DNA of 14,066 nt. It comes from Candidatus Saccharibacteria bacterium UBA5150. GTDB lineage: Bacteria; Patescibacteriota; Saccharimonadia; Saccharimonadales; UBA4665. The notes under the pieces were generated by a model. That model was not told where the DNA came from and did no database searches. It worked only from the letters and a program-made list of their open reading frames with translations. Made by a program: the position numbers and the translations under genes. How positions within the stretch are numbered: position 1 is the first letter of the stretch; each line of letters opens with the position of its first letter. The stretch lies in assembly GCA_002413795.1 (NCBI GenBank), contig DHXS01000007.1:17771-31836 (forward strand), given 5' to 3'. This document shows, piece by piece, positions 1 through 8,049 of this stretch.

Positions 1-2261
<2,261 letters not shown>

Positions 2262-2285
2262 TTTTCTCCCTTTGTAAGGTGCCCC

Positions 2286-2314
2286 ATTATACATAAAATC
2301 GCTTAGTTTTTCCA
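2286..2314 (-). promoter_or_regulatory. Predicted sigma-70 promoter of uvrA
   Basis: Reading the minus strand, TGGAAA (2314-2309) and a perfect TATAAT (2291-2286) are separated by 17 bp. The predicted start near 2279 gives a leader of about 18 nt carrying the AAAGGGAG ribosome binding site. No palindrome overlaps this promoter, so LexA-type control of uvrA is not visible. Confidence 0.6.
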
Positions 2315-2358
2315 GTCCCCCGCTCCGTTGGCAAGCATAAGCTGTTCATACACTATAC

Positions 2359-2386
2359 TTGACCTATTGACAAATAGGTGTATAAT
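2359..2386 (+). promoter_or_regulatory. Predicted promoter of the 64-aa membrane protein gene
   Basis: TTGACC (2359-2364) and TATAAT (2381-2386) are separated by 16 bp. The expected start near 2393 leaves a short leader that contains AAGGGG (2398-2403), 6 nt before the ATG at 2410. It is divergent from the uvrA promoter, whose -35 box lies about 45 bp away. Confidence 0.65.
2363..2378. promoter_or_regulatory. Perfect inverted repeat inside the promoter spacer (putative operator)
   Basis: CCTATT-GACA-AATAGG is a perfect 6-bp inverted repeat with a 4-bp centre. It starts within the -35 hexamer and ends 2 bp before the -10 hexamer. A dimeric repressor bound here would block RNA polymerase. The sequence shows the symmetry; the regulator and operator function are inferred. 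It is upstream of the likely transcription start, so an RNA hairpin role is unlikely. Confidence 0.45.
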
Positions 2387-2409
2387 GCTATTCACTCAAG
2401 GGGTTAGAC

Positions 2410-2604
2410 ATGTACAGCTTCGTGGTCCTGGGCTTGATACCGGGCACCAATATTCAAATCACATTCCAGATGTGGCTAACCATAGCCGGTCTGGCAGCCA
2501 TCGCTTTTGGTATGCACAAGCTGGTTGAGCTGCATCGCAACCTGCTGGCAATGACCAAACTGCGGGTACCCCTGCCGGCTACGCGTCTGCATCTGCGGGG
2601 ATAA
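2410..2604 (+). CDS. Small single-pass membrane protein, function unknown
   Basis: This 64-residue protein has a hydrophobic first half (about residues 3-35, beginning MYSFVVLGLIPGT and continuing through MWLTIAGLAAIAF) that could form one or two short membrane segments. A charged tail (HKLVELHRN, then a basic C-terminus) should face the cytoplasm under the positive-inside rule. I do not recognise the family. Its reality is supported by a well-formed promoter, a good ribosome binding site (AAGGGG, 6 nt before ATG) and membrane-protein-like composition. Its last 26 bp overlap the 3' end of the convergent sbcB gene, so the two transcripts are antisense at their ends. The inverted repeat in its promoter suggests regulated expression. 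The GLIPGTN segment is the most distinctive motif for a family search. Confidence 0.7.
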   Translation: MYSFVVLGLIPGTNIQITFQMWLTIAGLAAIAFGMHKLVELHRNLLAMTKLRVPLPATRLHLRG

Positions 2605-4033
2605 TCGACTGCCCGTACAGCTGAAGCTCCTCCAGCAGATATTTCTTTTCGCCGGATAATTTCTCTTTTGCTAACTCTTCCAGCTTGGCGAAATACTTGG
2701 CCAGGCGGCTTTCGTTACCGCCTTCGAACAACTGCCGTTTAATAAACGTTTCCCAAGCTGCCAGCTCTTCGGCTGTCAGGCTGCGCGGATAATTGCGGGC
2801 TTTGTATAGGGGCAACAGGCTTTTGAGGCGTTCGTCGCGTAACTTGGCGCTCAGCGTACTCAGGTCTTCGGGCTTGGCCGTACGGACTGCTCGCATAACC
2901 TGCTTGTCAGCGCCGTCAACGAAGCCGTCGTAAAGACGATCATCAACCGTTAGCTGGTTGTCGATCATGGCCAGCTGAGCCTGTTCGCGCTCCTTATCCA
3001 TGAGGGCCACGGCCTCGGCGATTTTCTCAGCGAACTCACGATGGTTCTTCTTGAATAACTGGAAGTGCTTATCGACGGTTTCCAGATTTAGTTGCAGCCG
3101 CTCCTGAGTGGCCGCGTCTTTAATCACGCCGAGCGGCGCCACGGCCGGTGCGCGGTTGTACTTCATAGTCTTAACCGGCAGTCGCACGGCCTCCGGGTCG
3201 GGGTTCCAGCGCCAGGCCGCTACCAGCTCGTCAACACTCATCTTCAGGAACGGCGTGGGGTCAAAACGTAGGTCATAGACCAGCGCTGCGTCCTGCTGAT
3301 CATGCTTTGCCAGCAAGACCGCCGCCGTGGTGTGCAAATACTGGCTGGAGTAACGGCCGGAGGTATAGACAAACGGTGTGCCCTTAGAAACCAGACTGCC
3401 AACGCTTTTCTTGTCGTGGTTGTTGAGGAGGTATTCAAATAAATCGGGCTGTTTGTCGCGGATCAGCCCGGTAACGGCAATTGTGGCCCGAACGTCATCC
3501 AGGGCGTCGTGGGCTTTGGTGTGATCGAGCTTATTAACAGAGGTCAGGAACTCCAGGCGGTTGGTCGGTTTGCCGTCCGGCGCAAAGGGCCACTCAATAC
3601 CTTCCGGCCGCAAGGCCCGAGTCATCCGCACCAAGTCCAGCAGATCCCAGCGCGAATTGCCGTCCTTCCACTGCCATTCATAGGCATCGTAGAAATTTCG
3701 GTAATGCGTGAAGCGCATAAACTCGTCGTCAAAACGGATATTATTAAAGCCCTTAAAAATGGTGTCTGGCCGCACGACTTCGTCATAAAACAGCTTGAGG
3801 AATTCGGCCTCGGTCAGGCCGTCGGCCAAGGTTTGCTGGGGCGTGATGCCGGTTACCAGAATGGCATCCGGCCCGGGCAGAACATCCGGGGTCAATTTGA
3901 TAAGCACATTAACCGGTTCGCCGACCGGTTTGAGGTCCATGTCGGTGCGCTGACCGGCGAACTGCATGATGCGCGCCCGACGCGGATCAAAACCGGTGGT
4001 CTCTAGATCATAAAAGAAAAAACTGGCCGCCAT
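2579..4033 (-). CDS. sbcB: Exodeoxyribonuclease I (SbcB-type, DEDDh)
   Basis: Exonuclease I degrades single-stranded DNA 3' to 5' and acts in recombination and mismatch repair. The 484-aa length is close to the 475 aa of E. coli ExoI, and similarity runs along the whole chain rather than over a generic exonuclease domain only. ExoI motif I is YDLETTG (D9, E11), motif II lies in FNNIRFDDEF (D102/D103), and motif III is H175-D-A-L-D-D180. ExoI-specific stretches are NSRWDLLDLVR, ALRPEGIEWP and, near the C-terminus, LYDGFVDGADK and YKARNYPRSL. The SH3-like and helical C-terminal regions therefore appear to be present. The ATG at 4033 has no Shine-Dalgarno sequence; a TACACT -10-like element at 4050-4045 suggests a very short leader. 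The orphan at 4067-4378 lies just upstream on the same strand, and the small membrane protein overlaps the 3' end. Confidence 0.93.
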   Translation of the reverse strand: MAASFFFYDLETTGFDPRRARIMQFAGQRTDMDLKPVGEPVNVLIKLTPDVLPGPDAILVTGITPQQTLADGLTEAEFLKLFYDEVVRPDTIFKGFNNIRFDDEFMRFTHYRNFYDAYEWQWKDGNSRWDLLDLVRMTRALRPEGIEWPFAPDGKPTNRLEFLTSVNKLDHTKAHDALDDVRATIAVTGLIRDKQPDLFEYLLNNHDKKSVGSLVSKGTPFVYTSGRYSSQYLHTTAAVLLAKHDQQDAALVYDLRFDPTPFLKMSVDELVAAWRWNPDPEAVRLPVKTMKYNRAPAVAPLGVIKDAATQERLQLNLETVDKHFQLFKKNHREFAEKIAEAVALMDKEREQAQLAMIDNQLTVDDRLYDGFVDGADKQVMRAVRTAKPEDLSTLSAKLRDERLKSLLPLYKARNYPRSLTAEELAAWETFIKRQLFEGGNESRLAKYFAKLEELAKEKLSGEKKYLLEELQLYGQSIIPADADA

Positions 4034-4034
4034 A

Positions 4035-4044
4035 GGTAGCTACC
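4035..4044. repeat. 10-bp perfect palindrome at the sbcB start
   Basis: GGTAGCTACC is a perfect palindrome one base upstream of the sbcB ATG and directly downstream of a -10-like TACACT (4050-4045, minus strand). It lies where the transcription start would be expected. It could be an operator or a small 5' structure; a 10-bp palindrome can also occur by chance. Confidence 0.35.
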
Positions 4045-4066
4045 AGTGTACCACCCGACAGGCAGT

Positions 4067-4378
4067 TTAGGGCTGGGTAGGATAAATATTGACCTCGCCA
4101 TCGTGATAAGCATTACGGCCAAGAGCTTTAACAATACGTGGCATAATACCTTTAAGGGGCTCACCTACGATCTCAGCCGGTTCACCGGTTTGTGCAACCA
4201 CGCCGGTTCGCCTTCGACGCTCATTACCTGTGGCAGACGGTGGCACTATAGATTCGTTAAATTTCACGGTGACATTAGGACTGACTATCATCTCTGACAT
4301 GTAGGGCAATCTAGTAAAAACCCTATCTGTCATCTGAATGAGATGGCTGCCTCTACCGATTTCTTCATTAAAAATCAT
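4067..4378 (-). CDS. Hypothetical 103-aa protein, AT-richer than its surroundings
   Basis: I do not recognise this protein. It appears soluble, with no signal peptide or membrane segment. It has a central basic run NERRRRTG (about residues 52-59), a segment rich in Gly, Glu and Pro (AQTGEPAEIVGEPLKG), and a C-terminus NIYPTQP. Expression signals are good for an orphan: ATG at 4378, AAAGGGAA 7 nt upstream, and a predicted promoter at 4442-4414. The local base composition is visibly more AT-rich than obgE and sbcB, which suggests recent acquisition, weak codon selection or a non-coding origin. The plus strand of the same stretch is also open for 83 codons but has no start signals. It lies between obgE (60 bp away) and sbcB (33 bp away) on the same strand. 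Confidence 0.5.
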   Translation of the reverse strand: MIFNEEIGRGSHLIQMTDRVFTRLPYMSEMIVSPNVTVKFNESIVPPSATGNERRRRTGVVAQTGEPAEIVGEPLKGIMPRIVKALGRNAYHDGEVNIYPTQP

Positions 4379-4413
4379 TAAATATTCCCTTTAGTTACTA
4401 ATTCTTTGATGGG

Positions 4414-4442
4414 AGTATGTCATATTTGTTAAGTATAGTCAA
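4414..4442 (-). promoter_or_regulatory. Predicted promoter overlapping the obgE stop codon
   Basis: On the minus strand TTGACT (4442-4437) overlaps the obgE TGA stop. A 17-bp spacer follows, then CATACT (4419-4414), preceded by TGA and so of extended -10 type. The expected start near 4407 would transcribe the 103-aa orphan and possibly sbcB. The -10 hexamer matches consensus at four of six positions. Confidence 0.5.
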
Positions 4443-5713
4443 TATTCGAAGTGGCCGCTGTTGGCGATCTGGATGGTCTGGCCGGGCTCGATCCCCTGCC
4501 GGCGCAGTTCGTGCATGATGCCGGCGCGGCGCATAATGTCGCGTAGCCGCTGAAGACCTTCTTCGCTGTTAAAATCGGTGCGGCGGGCAAATTTTTCGAT
4601 GCGTTCGCCGCTGACCACGAAAGTCTTTCCCTTTTTGGCTACCGTGTAGGCATCGGCGGTGTCGGTCAGCTTAAGGACCGGCACGCCGCTGTCCGGGGCG
4701 GGGGCGGGTTTTTTGGCGCGTTCGCTGTCCACCCGTTCTTTAATAGTAAATAACAGCGGTTTGAGGCCGATATTGGCCAGCGCCGAAATAGTGAAGACCG
4801 GCGTGCCTTTAGGCGCCGCTTTTTGGAGCTGTTCTGTCAGATCGTCCAGAATTTCTTCGTCCAGGCCCTCGACCTTGGTTAGGGCGACTACTTCGGGGTG
4901 CTTGAGCAGGCGGGGCTGGTAGGCCTTGAGCTCGGCGCGGATGGTTTTGTAGGCTACGCCCACATCTTCCACGTAGGCGTCGATGAGGTGCAGCAGCACG
5001 GCCGTTCGTTCGACGTGCCTCAGGAAATCGTGGCCCAGGCCTTTGCCCTTGGCGGCGCCTTCGATCAGGCCGGGGATATCGGCCATCAGCAGGCTGTGTT
5101 GCTTGTCTATATCGACCACTCCCAAGTTCGGCGTAAGAGTCGTGAAAGGATAGTCGGCTATCTCGGGCCGGGCATTACTTAACTTGCTAAGTAATGTTGA
5201 TTTGCCGGCGTTGGGCATACCGACCAGACCGATATCGGCGATCATTTTAAGCTCCAGCTGGAGTTCAAAAACCTCGCCGGGCTCGCCTTTTTCGGCGAAT
5301 TTGGGCGCCTGCCGCCGCGAGGACACAAAGTGCGCGTTGCCGAAACCGCCGTGGCCGCCTTTGGTCACGATAGCCTGCTGGCCGTCTTCTACCAGATCGG
5401 CCATGATCGTGCCGTTTTCATCGGTAGCCACTGTGCCGACTGGCACCGGCACTAACAGGTCTTTGGCGCTACGGCCGTGCTTGCGCGAGGTGTCGCCGGG
5501 TTGGCCGGCTTCGGCCTTTAGCTCTTTCTGATAACGAAAAGCGGCCAGGGTGTTCTGGTTGCGGCTGGCCACCAGCACGACGTCGCCGCCGTTTCCGCCG
5601 TCGCCGCCGTCCGGGCCGCCTTTATCAACAAACTTTTCACGGCGCCAGCTTAGTTTGCCGTCACCACCGGCCCCGGCGATGACCTTTACGGCGACTTTGT
5701 CTACAAAGCTCAT
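4439..5713 (-). CDS. obgE: GTPase Obg/CgtA
   Basis: Obg is an essential GTPase that binds the 50S ribosomal subunit and links ribosome maturation to cell state. All three domains are present in 424 aa. The glycine-rich Obg fold spans about 1-158 (WRREKFVDKGGPDGGDGG), the G domain about 159-335 and the C-terminal OCT domain about 346-424 (AYTVAKKGKTFVVSGERIEK). G motifs are G1 GMPNAGKS (165-172), G2 Thr191/192, G3 DIPG (212-215) and G5 SAL (310-312). G4 is unusual: TKVE (279-282) instead of NKxD. The ATG at 5713 is only 3 nt after the stop of the LysM-CHAP gene and lacks a clear ribosome binding site, so translation is probably coupled to that gene. A perfect hairpin-forming inverted repeat lies over the P-loop codons. 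Identification is secure. Confidence 0.97.
   Translation of the reverse strand: MSFVDKVAVKVIAGAGGDGKLSWRREKFVDKGGPDGGDGGNGGDVVLVASRNQNTLAAFRYQKELKAEAGQPGDTSRKHGRSAKDLLVPVPVGTVATDENGTIMADLVEDGQQAIVTKGGHGGFGNAHFVSSRRQAPKFAEKGEPGEVFELQLELKMIADIGLVGMPNAGKSTLLSKLSNARPEIADYPFTTLTPNLGVVDIDKQHSLLMADIPGLIEGAAKGKGLGHDFLRHVERTAVLLHLIDAYVEDVGVAYKTIRAELKAYQPRLLKHPEVVALTKVEGLDEEILDDLTEQLQKAAPKGTPVFTISALANIGLKPLLFTIKERVDSERAKKPAPAPDSGVPVLKLTDTADAYTVAKKGKTFVVSGERIEKFARRTDFNSEEGLQRLRDIMRRAGIMHELRRQGIEPGQTIQIANSGHFEY
5173..5196. repeat. 9-bp perfect inverted repeat within obgE
   Basis: CATTACTTA and its exact complement TAAGTAATG are separated by six bases. They cover the obgE codons for STLLSKLSN, just after the P-loop lysine. 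The AT-rich codons used here (TTA, AGT, AAT) contrast with the GC-rich codon use around them. Confidence 0.6.
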
Positions 5714-5716
5714 TAA

Positions 5717-6877
5717 TTAACGATAAATGTAGTGTTGGAAGTGACTGGCCGGCACCCAATCAGCGGTGGTGCCCGCCCGGCCCCAACCGGCCAGACCGTT
5801 CATATCGGAATACTTGATCATGGTGCCGTCGGCCGAAACGGCTTCGACCACCGCTACATGGCCTTGATAACCGGCGCTGGTTTGGGCGACAGAGCCCGGC
5901 ACCGGCCTGGTGCTGACGCTCCAGCCACTGGAAGCGGCGTAAAAGGCCCAGGTGTTGGCATTGCCCCAGTTTGAAGGTACCGGCAAGCGATTGGCGACGT
6001 ACCAGGTACAGTAGCCATAATCATAGCCGTTGGAGCCGTAAACCGGGCCGTTGCCCCAGGCGAAGGCCGGTGTCGGCGGGCCGGCCAGGGCTCGTGAAGC
6101 TACCGCCGGGCCGCTCATAACGCCGTCAGGTACGATAATGCGCTGGCCATTGACCAGGCCCTTAATCTCGGCATCGTTATAAGCGATGATCTTGTCTTTA
6201 TTGGCCTTGAATTTGGCGGCCACGCTATCTGGCGTATCGCCGTTATTTACGGTGTAGACAATACCGTTAACGGGCGGAATGGCCAGATTACTGCCAGCCG
6301 TGACGCTTTCGCCGGTCAGGGCGTTCGACCAACGGATGCTATCGGACGTAACGCCGAATTTAGCGGCAATACTGGAGACGGTATCGCCCGCCTGGACGGT
6401 GTAATCCTTGATGTCGGCGCTCGATTTAAGCGCCGTGGCCACCACCTGGGGTTTGTTGATAACGCTGTTGTTGGAAGTGGCGATGGCGATGTCGGCCGCC
6501 TGAGACTGGGCCTGGTTGTTGACGGCGGTTGTTTCGGGCAGCTGGCTCATGCGCGATACGGTCAGGGCAATGTCGGCCGACGATACCTGGTCAAGCGGGT
6601 TGGCCGCCGGCGCATCGGACTGATTAGCCAATGACGAAGCGCCGGCATTGCCGTTGTGAGGGTTATTCAGGACAAAACCGGCAATAACACTCAATATAAG
6701 CACGTTGGAAGCCACCAAGGCCATGCGCGTGGTCCGGCGGCGCACCTTTTTGCGGCGCATCATTAATTTCAGACGCCGATAAGACTTGGCGTGCCGAAGG
6801 TTATCGGCTACGGCCAAGCGTTCACTAATTGATTGTGAGGGGGTTGTACTAATACAATCTCCTTTTAGAGGTAACAC
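5717..6877 (-). CDS. Membrane-anchored LysM-LysM-CHAP peptidoglycan hydrolase
   Basis: Predicted wall-bound hydrolase acting outside the membrane. A basic stretch (about residues 40-51) precedes a hydrophobic anchor or signal (about 52-70), followed by an Ala/Ser/Asn-rich linker. Two LysM domains follow, which bind N-acetylglucosamine polymers: about 158-202 (YTVQAGDTVSSIAAKFGV) and 207-251 (YTVNNGDTPDSVAAKFKA). A C-terminal CHAP domain (about 275-386) has catalytic C290 in GYCTWYVANR, H340 in GHVAVVE and a likely third residue near N360. CHAP enzymes are amidases or endopeptidases; the cut bond cannot be read here. The given boundary is GTG 6877, the conventional start codon, but the strong AAGGAG lies downstream of it. 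The better-supported start may be the in-frame ATT at 6853, giving a protein beginning (M/I)STTPSQS. The gene has its own promoter and structured leader, and obgE follows after 3 nt. Confidence 0.9.
   Translation of the reverse strand: MLPLKGDCISTTPSQSISERLAVADNLRHAKSYRRLKLMMRRKKVRRRTTRMALVASNVLILSVIAGFVLNNPHNGNAGASSLANQSDAPAANPLDQVSSADIALTVSRMSQLPETTAVNNQAQSQAADIAIATSNNSVINKPQVVATALKSSADIKDYTVQAGDTVSSIAAKFGVTSDSIRWSNALTGESVTAGSNLAIPPVNGIVYTVNNGDTPDSVAAKFKANKDKIIAYNDAEIKGLVNGQRIIVPDGVMSGPAVASRALAGPPTPAFAWGNGPVYGSNGYDYGYCTWYVANRLPVPSNWGNANTWAFYAASSGWSVSTRPVPGSVAQTSAGYQGHVAVVEAVSADGTMIKYSDMNGLAGWGRAGTTADWVPASHFQHYIYR
6859..6864 (-). promoter_or_regulatory. Strong ribosome binding site that points to an ATT start
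   Basis: AAGGAG (6864-6859, minus strand) is the best Shine-Dalgarno sequence in this leader. It lies inside the reading frame that begins at GTG 6877. The only in-frame codon at suitable distance is ATT 6853-6851, 5 nt downstream; the nearby TTG (6857-6855) is out of frame and hits a stop after one codon. Confidence 0.55.
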
Positions 6878-6891
6878 GTAAAGGTAACACG
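6869..6891. repeat. Tandem AGGTAACACG direct repeat in the LysM-CHAP leader
   Basis: On the plus strand AGGTAACACG occurs at 6869-6878 and again at 6882-6891, a 13-bp period. Further copies of the GGTAAC/GTTACC core occur in inverted orientation at 6925-6930 and 6987-6992, giving four within about 125 bp. The first copy covers the GTG at 6877. Confidence 0.6.
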
Positions 6892-6930
6892 GACAGAGGA
6901 GTGACAGATAGCGACCTCTGTAAGGTTACC
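6883..6930 (-). promoter_or_regulatory. Predicted two-tier 5' leader hairpin upstream of LysM-CHAP
   Basis: In the minus-strand transcript GGUAAC (6930-6925) can pair with GUUACC (6888-6883). Inside this, ACAGAGG (6921-6915) pairs with CCUCUGU (6899-6893) around a 15-nt loop. The stem begins at the predicted transcription start. A second GUUACC at 6875-6870 could replace the first as partner and bring structure close to the ribosome binding site. It resembles no riboswitch class I can name; it may be a new regulatory RNA, a stabilising 5' stem, or DNA operators that happen to be inverted. Confidence 0.45.
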
Positions 6931-6935
6931 AATCA

Positions 6936-6963
6936 ATTGTAGCAAATTTCAGGACTCGCGCAA
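6936..6963 (-). promoter_or_regulatory. Predicted extended -10 promoter of LysM-CHAP-obgE
   Basis: On the minus strand TTGCGC (6963-6958), a 16-bp spacer and TACAAT (6941-6936) are present, and the -10 is preceded by TGC (extended type). The expected start is near 6929. It lies in the gap downstream of mltG and separates LysM-CHAP-obgE from the upstream block. Confidence 0.6.
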
Positions 6964-6996
6964 GACTTTTATGGTTATTCACCCCTGTTACCTGTT

Positions 6997-8049
6997 TTAA
7001 TTACCGCAGAGTTTGTGGCAGTATTTCTGGGTTAAAGCCTGATGGTCCTGCAGATTGGTCGAGAAGTAAGTGGTGCCGTTGTCACCGGTTACAAAATACA
7101 GCCAATTGGTGCCGGCCGGATGGGCCGCCGCATTGAGCGACGACAGGTTGATCGTGCTGATCGGGCTGGGTGGCAAGCCGGGGTGAAGATGCGTATTATA
7201 GGGCGAGTCGTAGTTCAGGTCGGAGGGCGAGCGGCCGGCACTGATGGCGCCGTAGCGCACCGTAACATCGGAGCCCAGCGGCGTGCCGGCTTTGAAGCGC
7301 GTCAGGAAGACCTGAGCGGCCTGGGTCTGGTCGGCCGGTTTGTTGACCTCCTGGATAACGATTGACGCCAGCTTAACGCCATCATAAGTGCTTAGGCCCT
7401 CGGCCGCGAAAGCCGCCTGGACATCAGGGGTCAGGTGCTGTCCCATGGCGGTCAGCGACTGGCGAATTATATCTGCGGGCGAGCTCGAGGCGTCTTTATA
7501 CCAGGAATCGGGCCACAACAGCCCCTCCAGGGTGTTAACACCGGCCGGTTTGAAGGCCAGCGCCGGCATGTCGGCATACTGGGCGGGGTCAAGCGCCCGG
7601 TCGACCGCGGCCGGCGCGAAACCGTAGTTAATGAAGTCGGCGCGTACCTGATCGATGCGCCGGCCCGGCAAAATGGTCACTAGCTCGGTGGACACGCGGC
7701 CCTTCGACATAATGGACACGATCTCCTCGGTGCCTTCACTGGGTGAAAAGGCATAGGTGCCGGCCTGGAGCTTGTCGCCCAGTTCTTTGCTGTGCACATA
7801 AAGCTGGAAGGCCCAGGCACTGCGGATCAGATGGGCTTCTTCCAAATTAGAGGCAATCTGTTTAACCGTAGCGCCCTCTTTAACAGTAAAAATGCGGGCC
7901 TGCTGGCTGTTACTGGCCGGCTGTAAGCCGACATAATAAGCGTGTCGGGAAACAACCATGCCGACAATTATCAGAACAATCAGGCCGGCCAGCATTAACC
8001 AGACCCGGCCGGGCAGTAAACTGCGCTTGCGGTATGCGAAACGGGCCAT
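6997..8049 (-). CDS. mltG: Endolytic murein transglycosylase MltG (YceG family)
   Basis: MltG cleaves nascent glycan strands at the outer face of the membrane and is thought to set glycan length. The 350-aa protein has a basic N-terminus, one membrane anchor (about 15-34), a LysM-like region (about 52-100) and a YceG catalytic domain to the C-terminus. Family landmarks are LEGLLWPDSWY (174-184), KLASIV (226-231), SDVTVRYG (260-267) and SPYNTHLHPGLPPSPIS (282-298), followed by AAAHP and YFVTGDNGTTYFS. The catalytic strand usually reads LASIVEKE; here it is LASIVIQE, so the first glutamate is Ile232 and only the second (E234) remains. The ATG at 8049 shares one base with the ruvX stop (TAATG), which implies translational coupling. 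Two cysteines close to the C-terminus (344, 348) are unusual and could form a disulfide. Confidence 0.93.
   Translation of the reverse strand: MARFAYRKRSLLPGRVWLMLAGLIVLIIVGMVVSRHAYYVGLQPASNSQQARIFTVKEGATVKQIASNLEEAHLIRSAWAFQLYVHSKELGDKLQAGTYAFSPSEGTEEIVSIMSKGRVSTELVTILPGRRIDQVRADFINYGFAPAAVDRALDPAQYADMPALAFKPAGVNTLEGLLWPDSWYKDASSSPADIIRQSLTAMGQHLTPDVQAAFAAEGLSTYDGVKLASIVIQEVNKPADQTQAAQVFLTRFKAGTPLGSDVTVRYGAISAGRSPSDLNYDSPYNTHLHPGLPPSPISTINLSSLNAAAHPAGTNWLYFVTGDNGTTYFSTNLQDHQALTQKYCHKLCGN

Noticed and set aside
2363..2378. A known LexA box for SOS control of the uvrA side.
   Set aside because: The inverted repeat does not match the Bacillus/actinobacterial GAAC-N4-GTTC pattern or the E. coli CTG-N10-CAG pattern, and it lies away from the uvrA promoter.
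2328..2528. A 66-codon plus-strand frame starting from TTG near the uvrA promoter.
   Set aside because: It overlaps the 64-aa membrane protein in another frame, begins upstream of that gene's promoter and has no ribosome binding site.
4046..4297. An 83-codon plus-strand frame opposite the 103-aa orphan.
   Set aside because: It lacks a promoter and ribosome binding site, whereas the minus-strand frame has both.
6878..6996. A c-di-AMP (ydaO) or other named riboswitch upstream of the wall hydrolase.
   Set aside because: None of the conserved ydaO core words is present; only simple inverted and direct repeats are visible.
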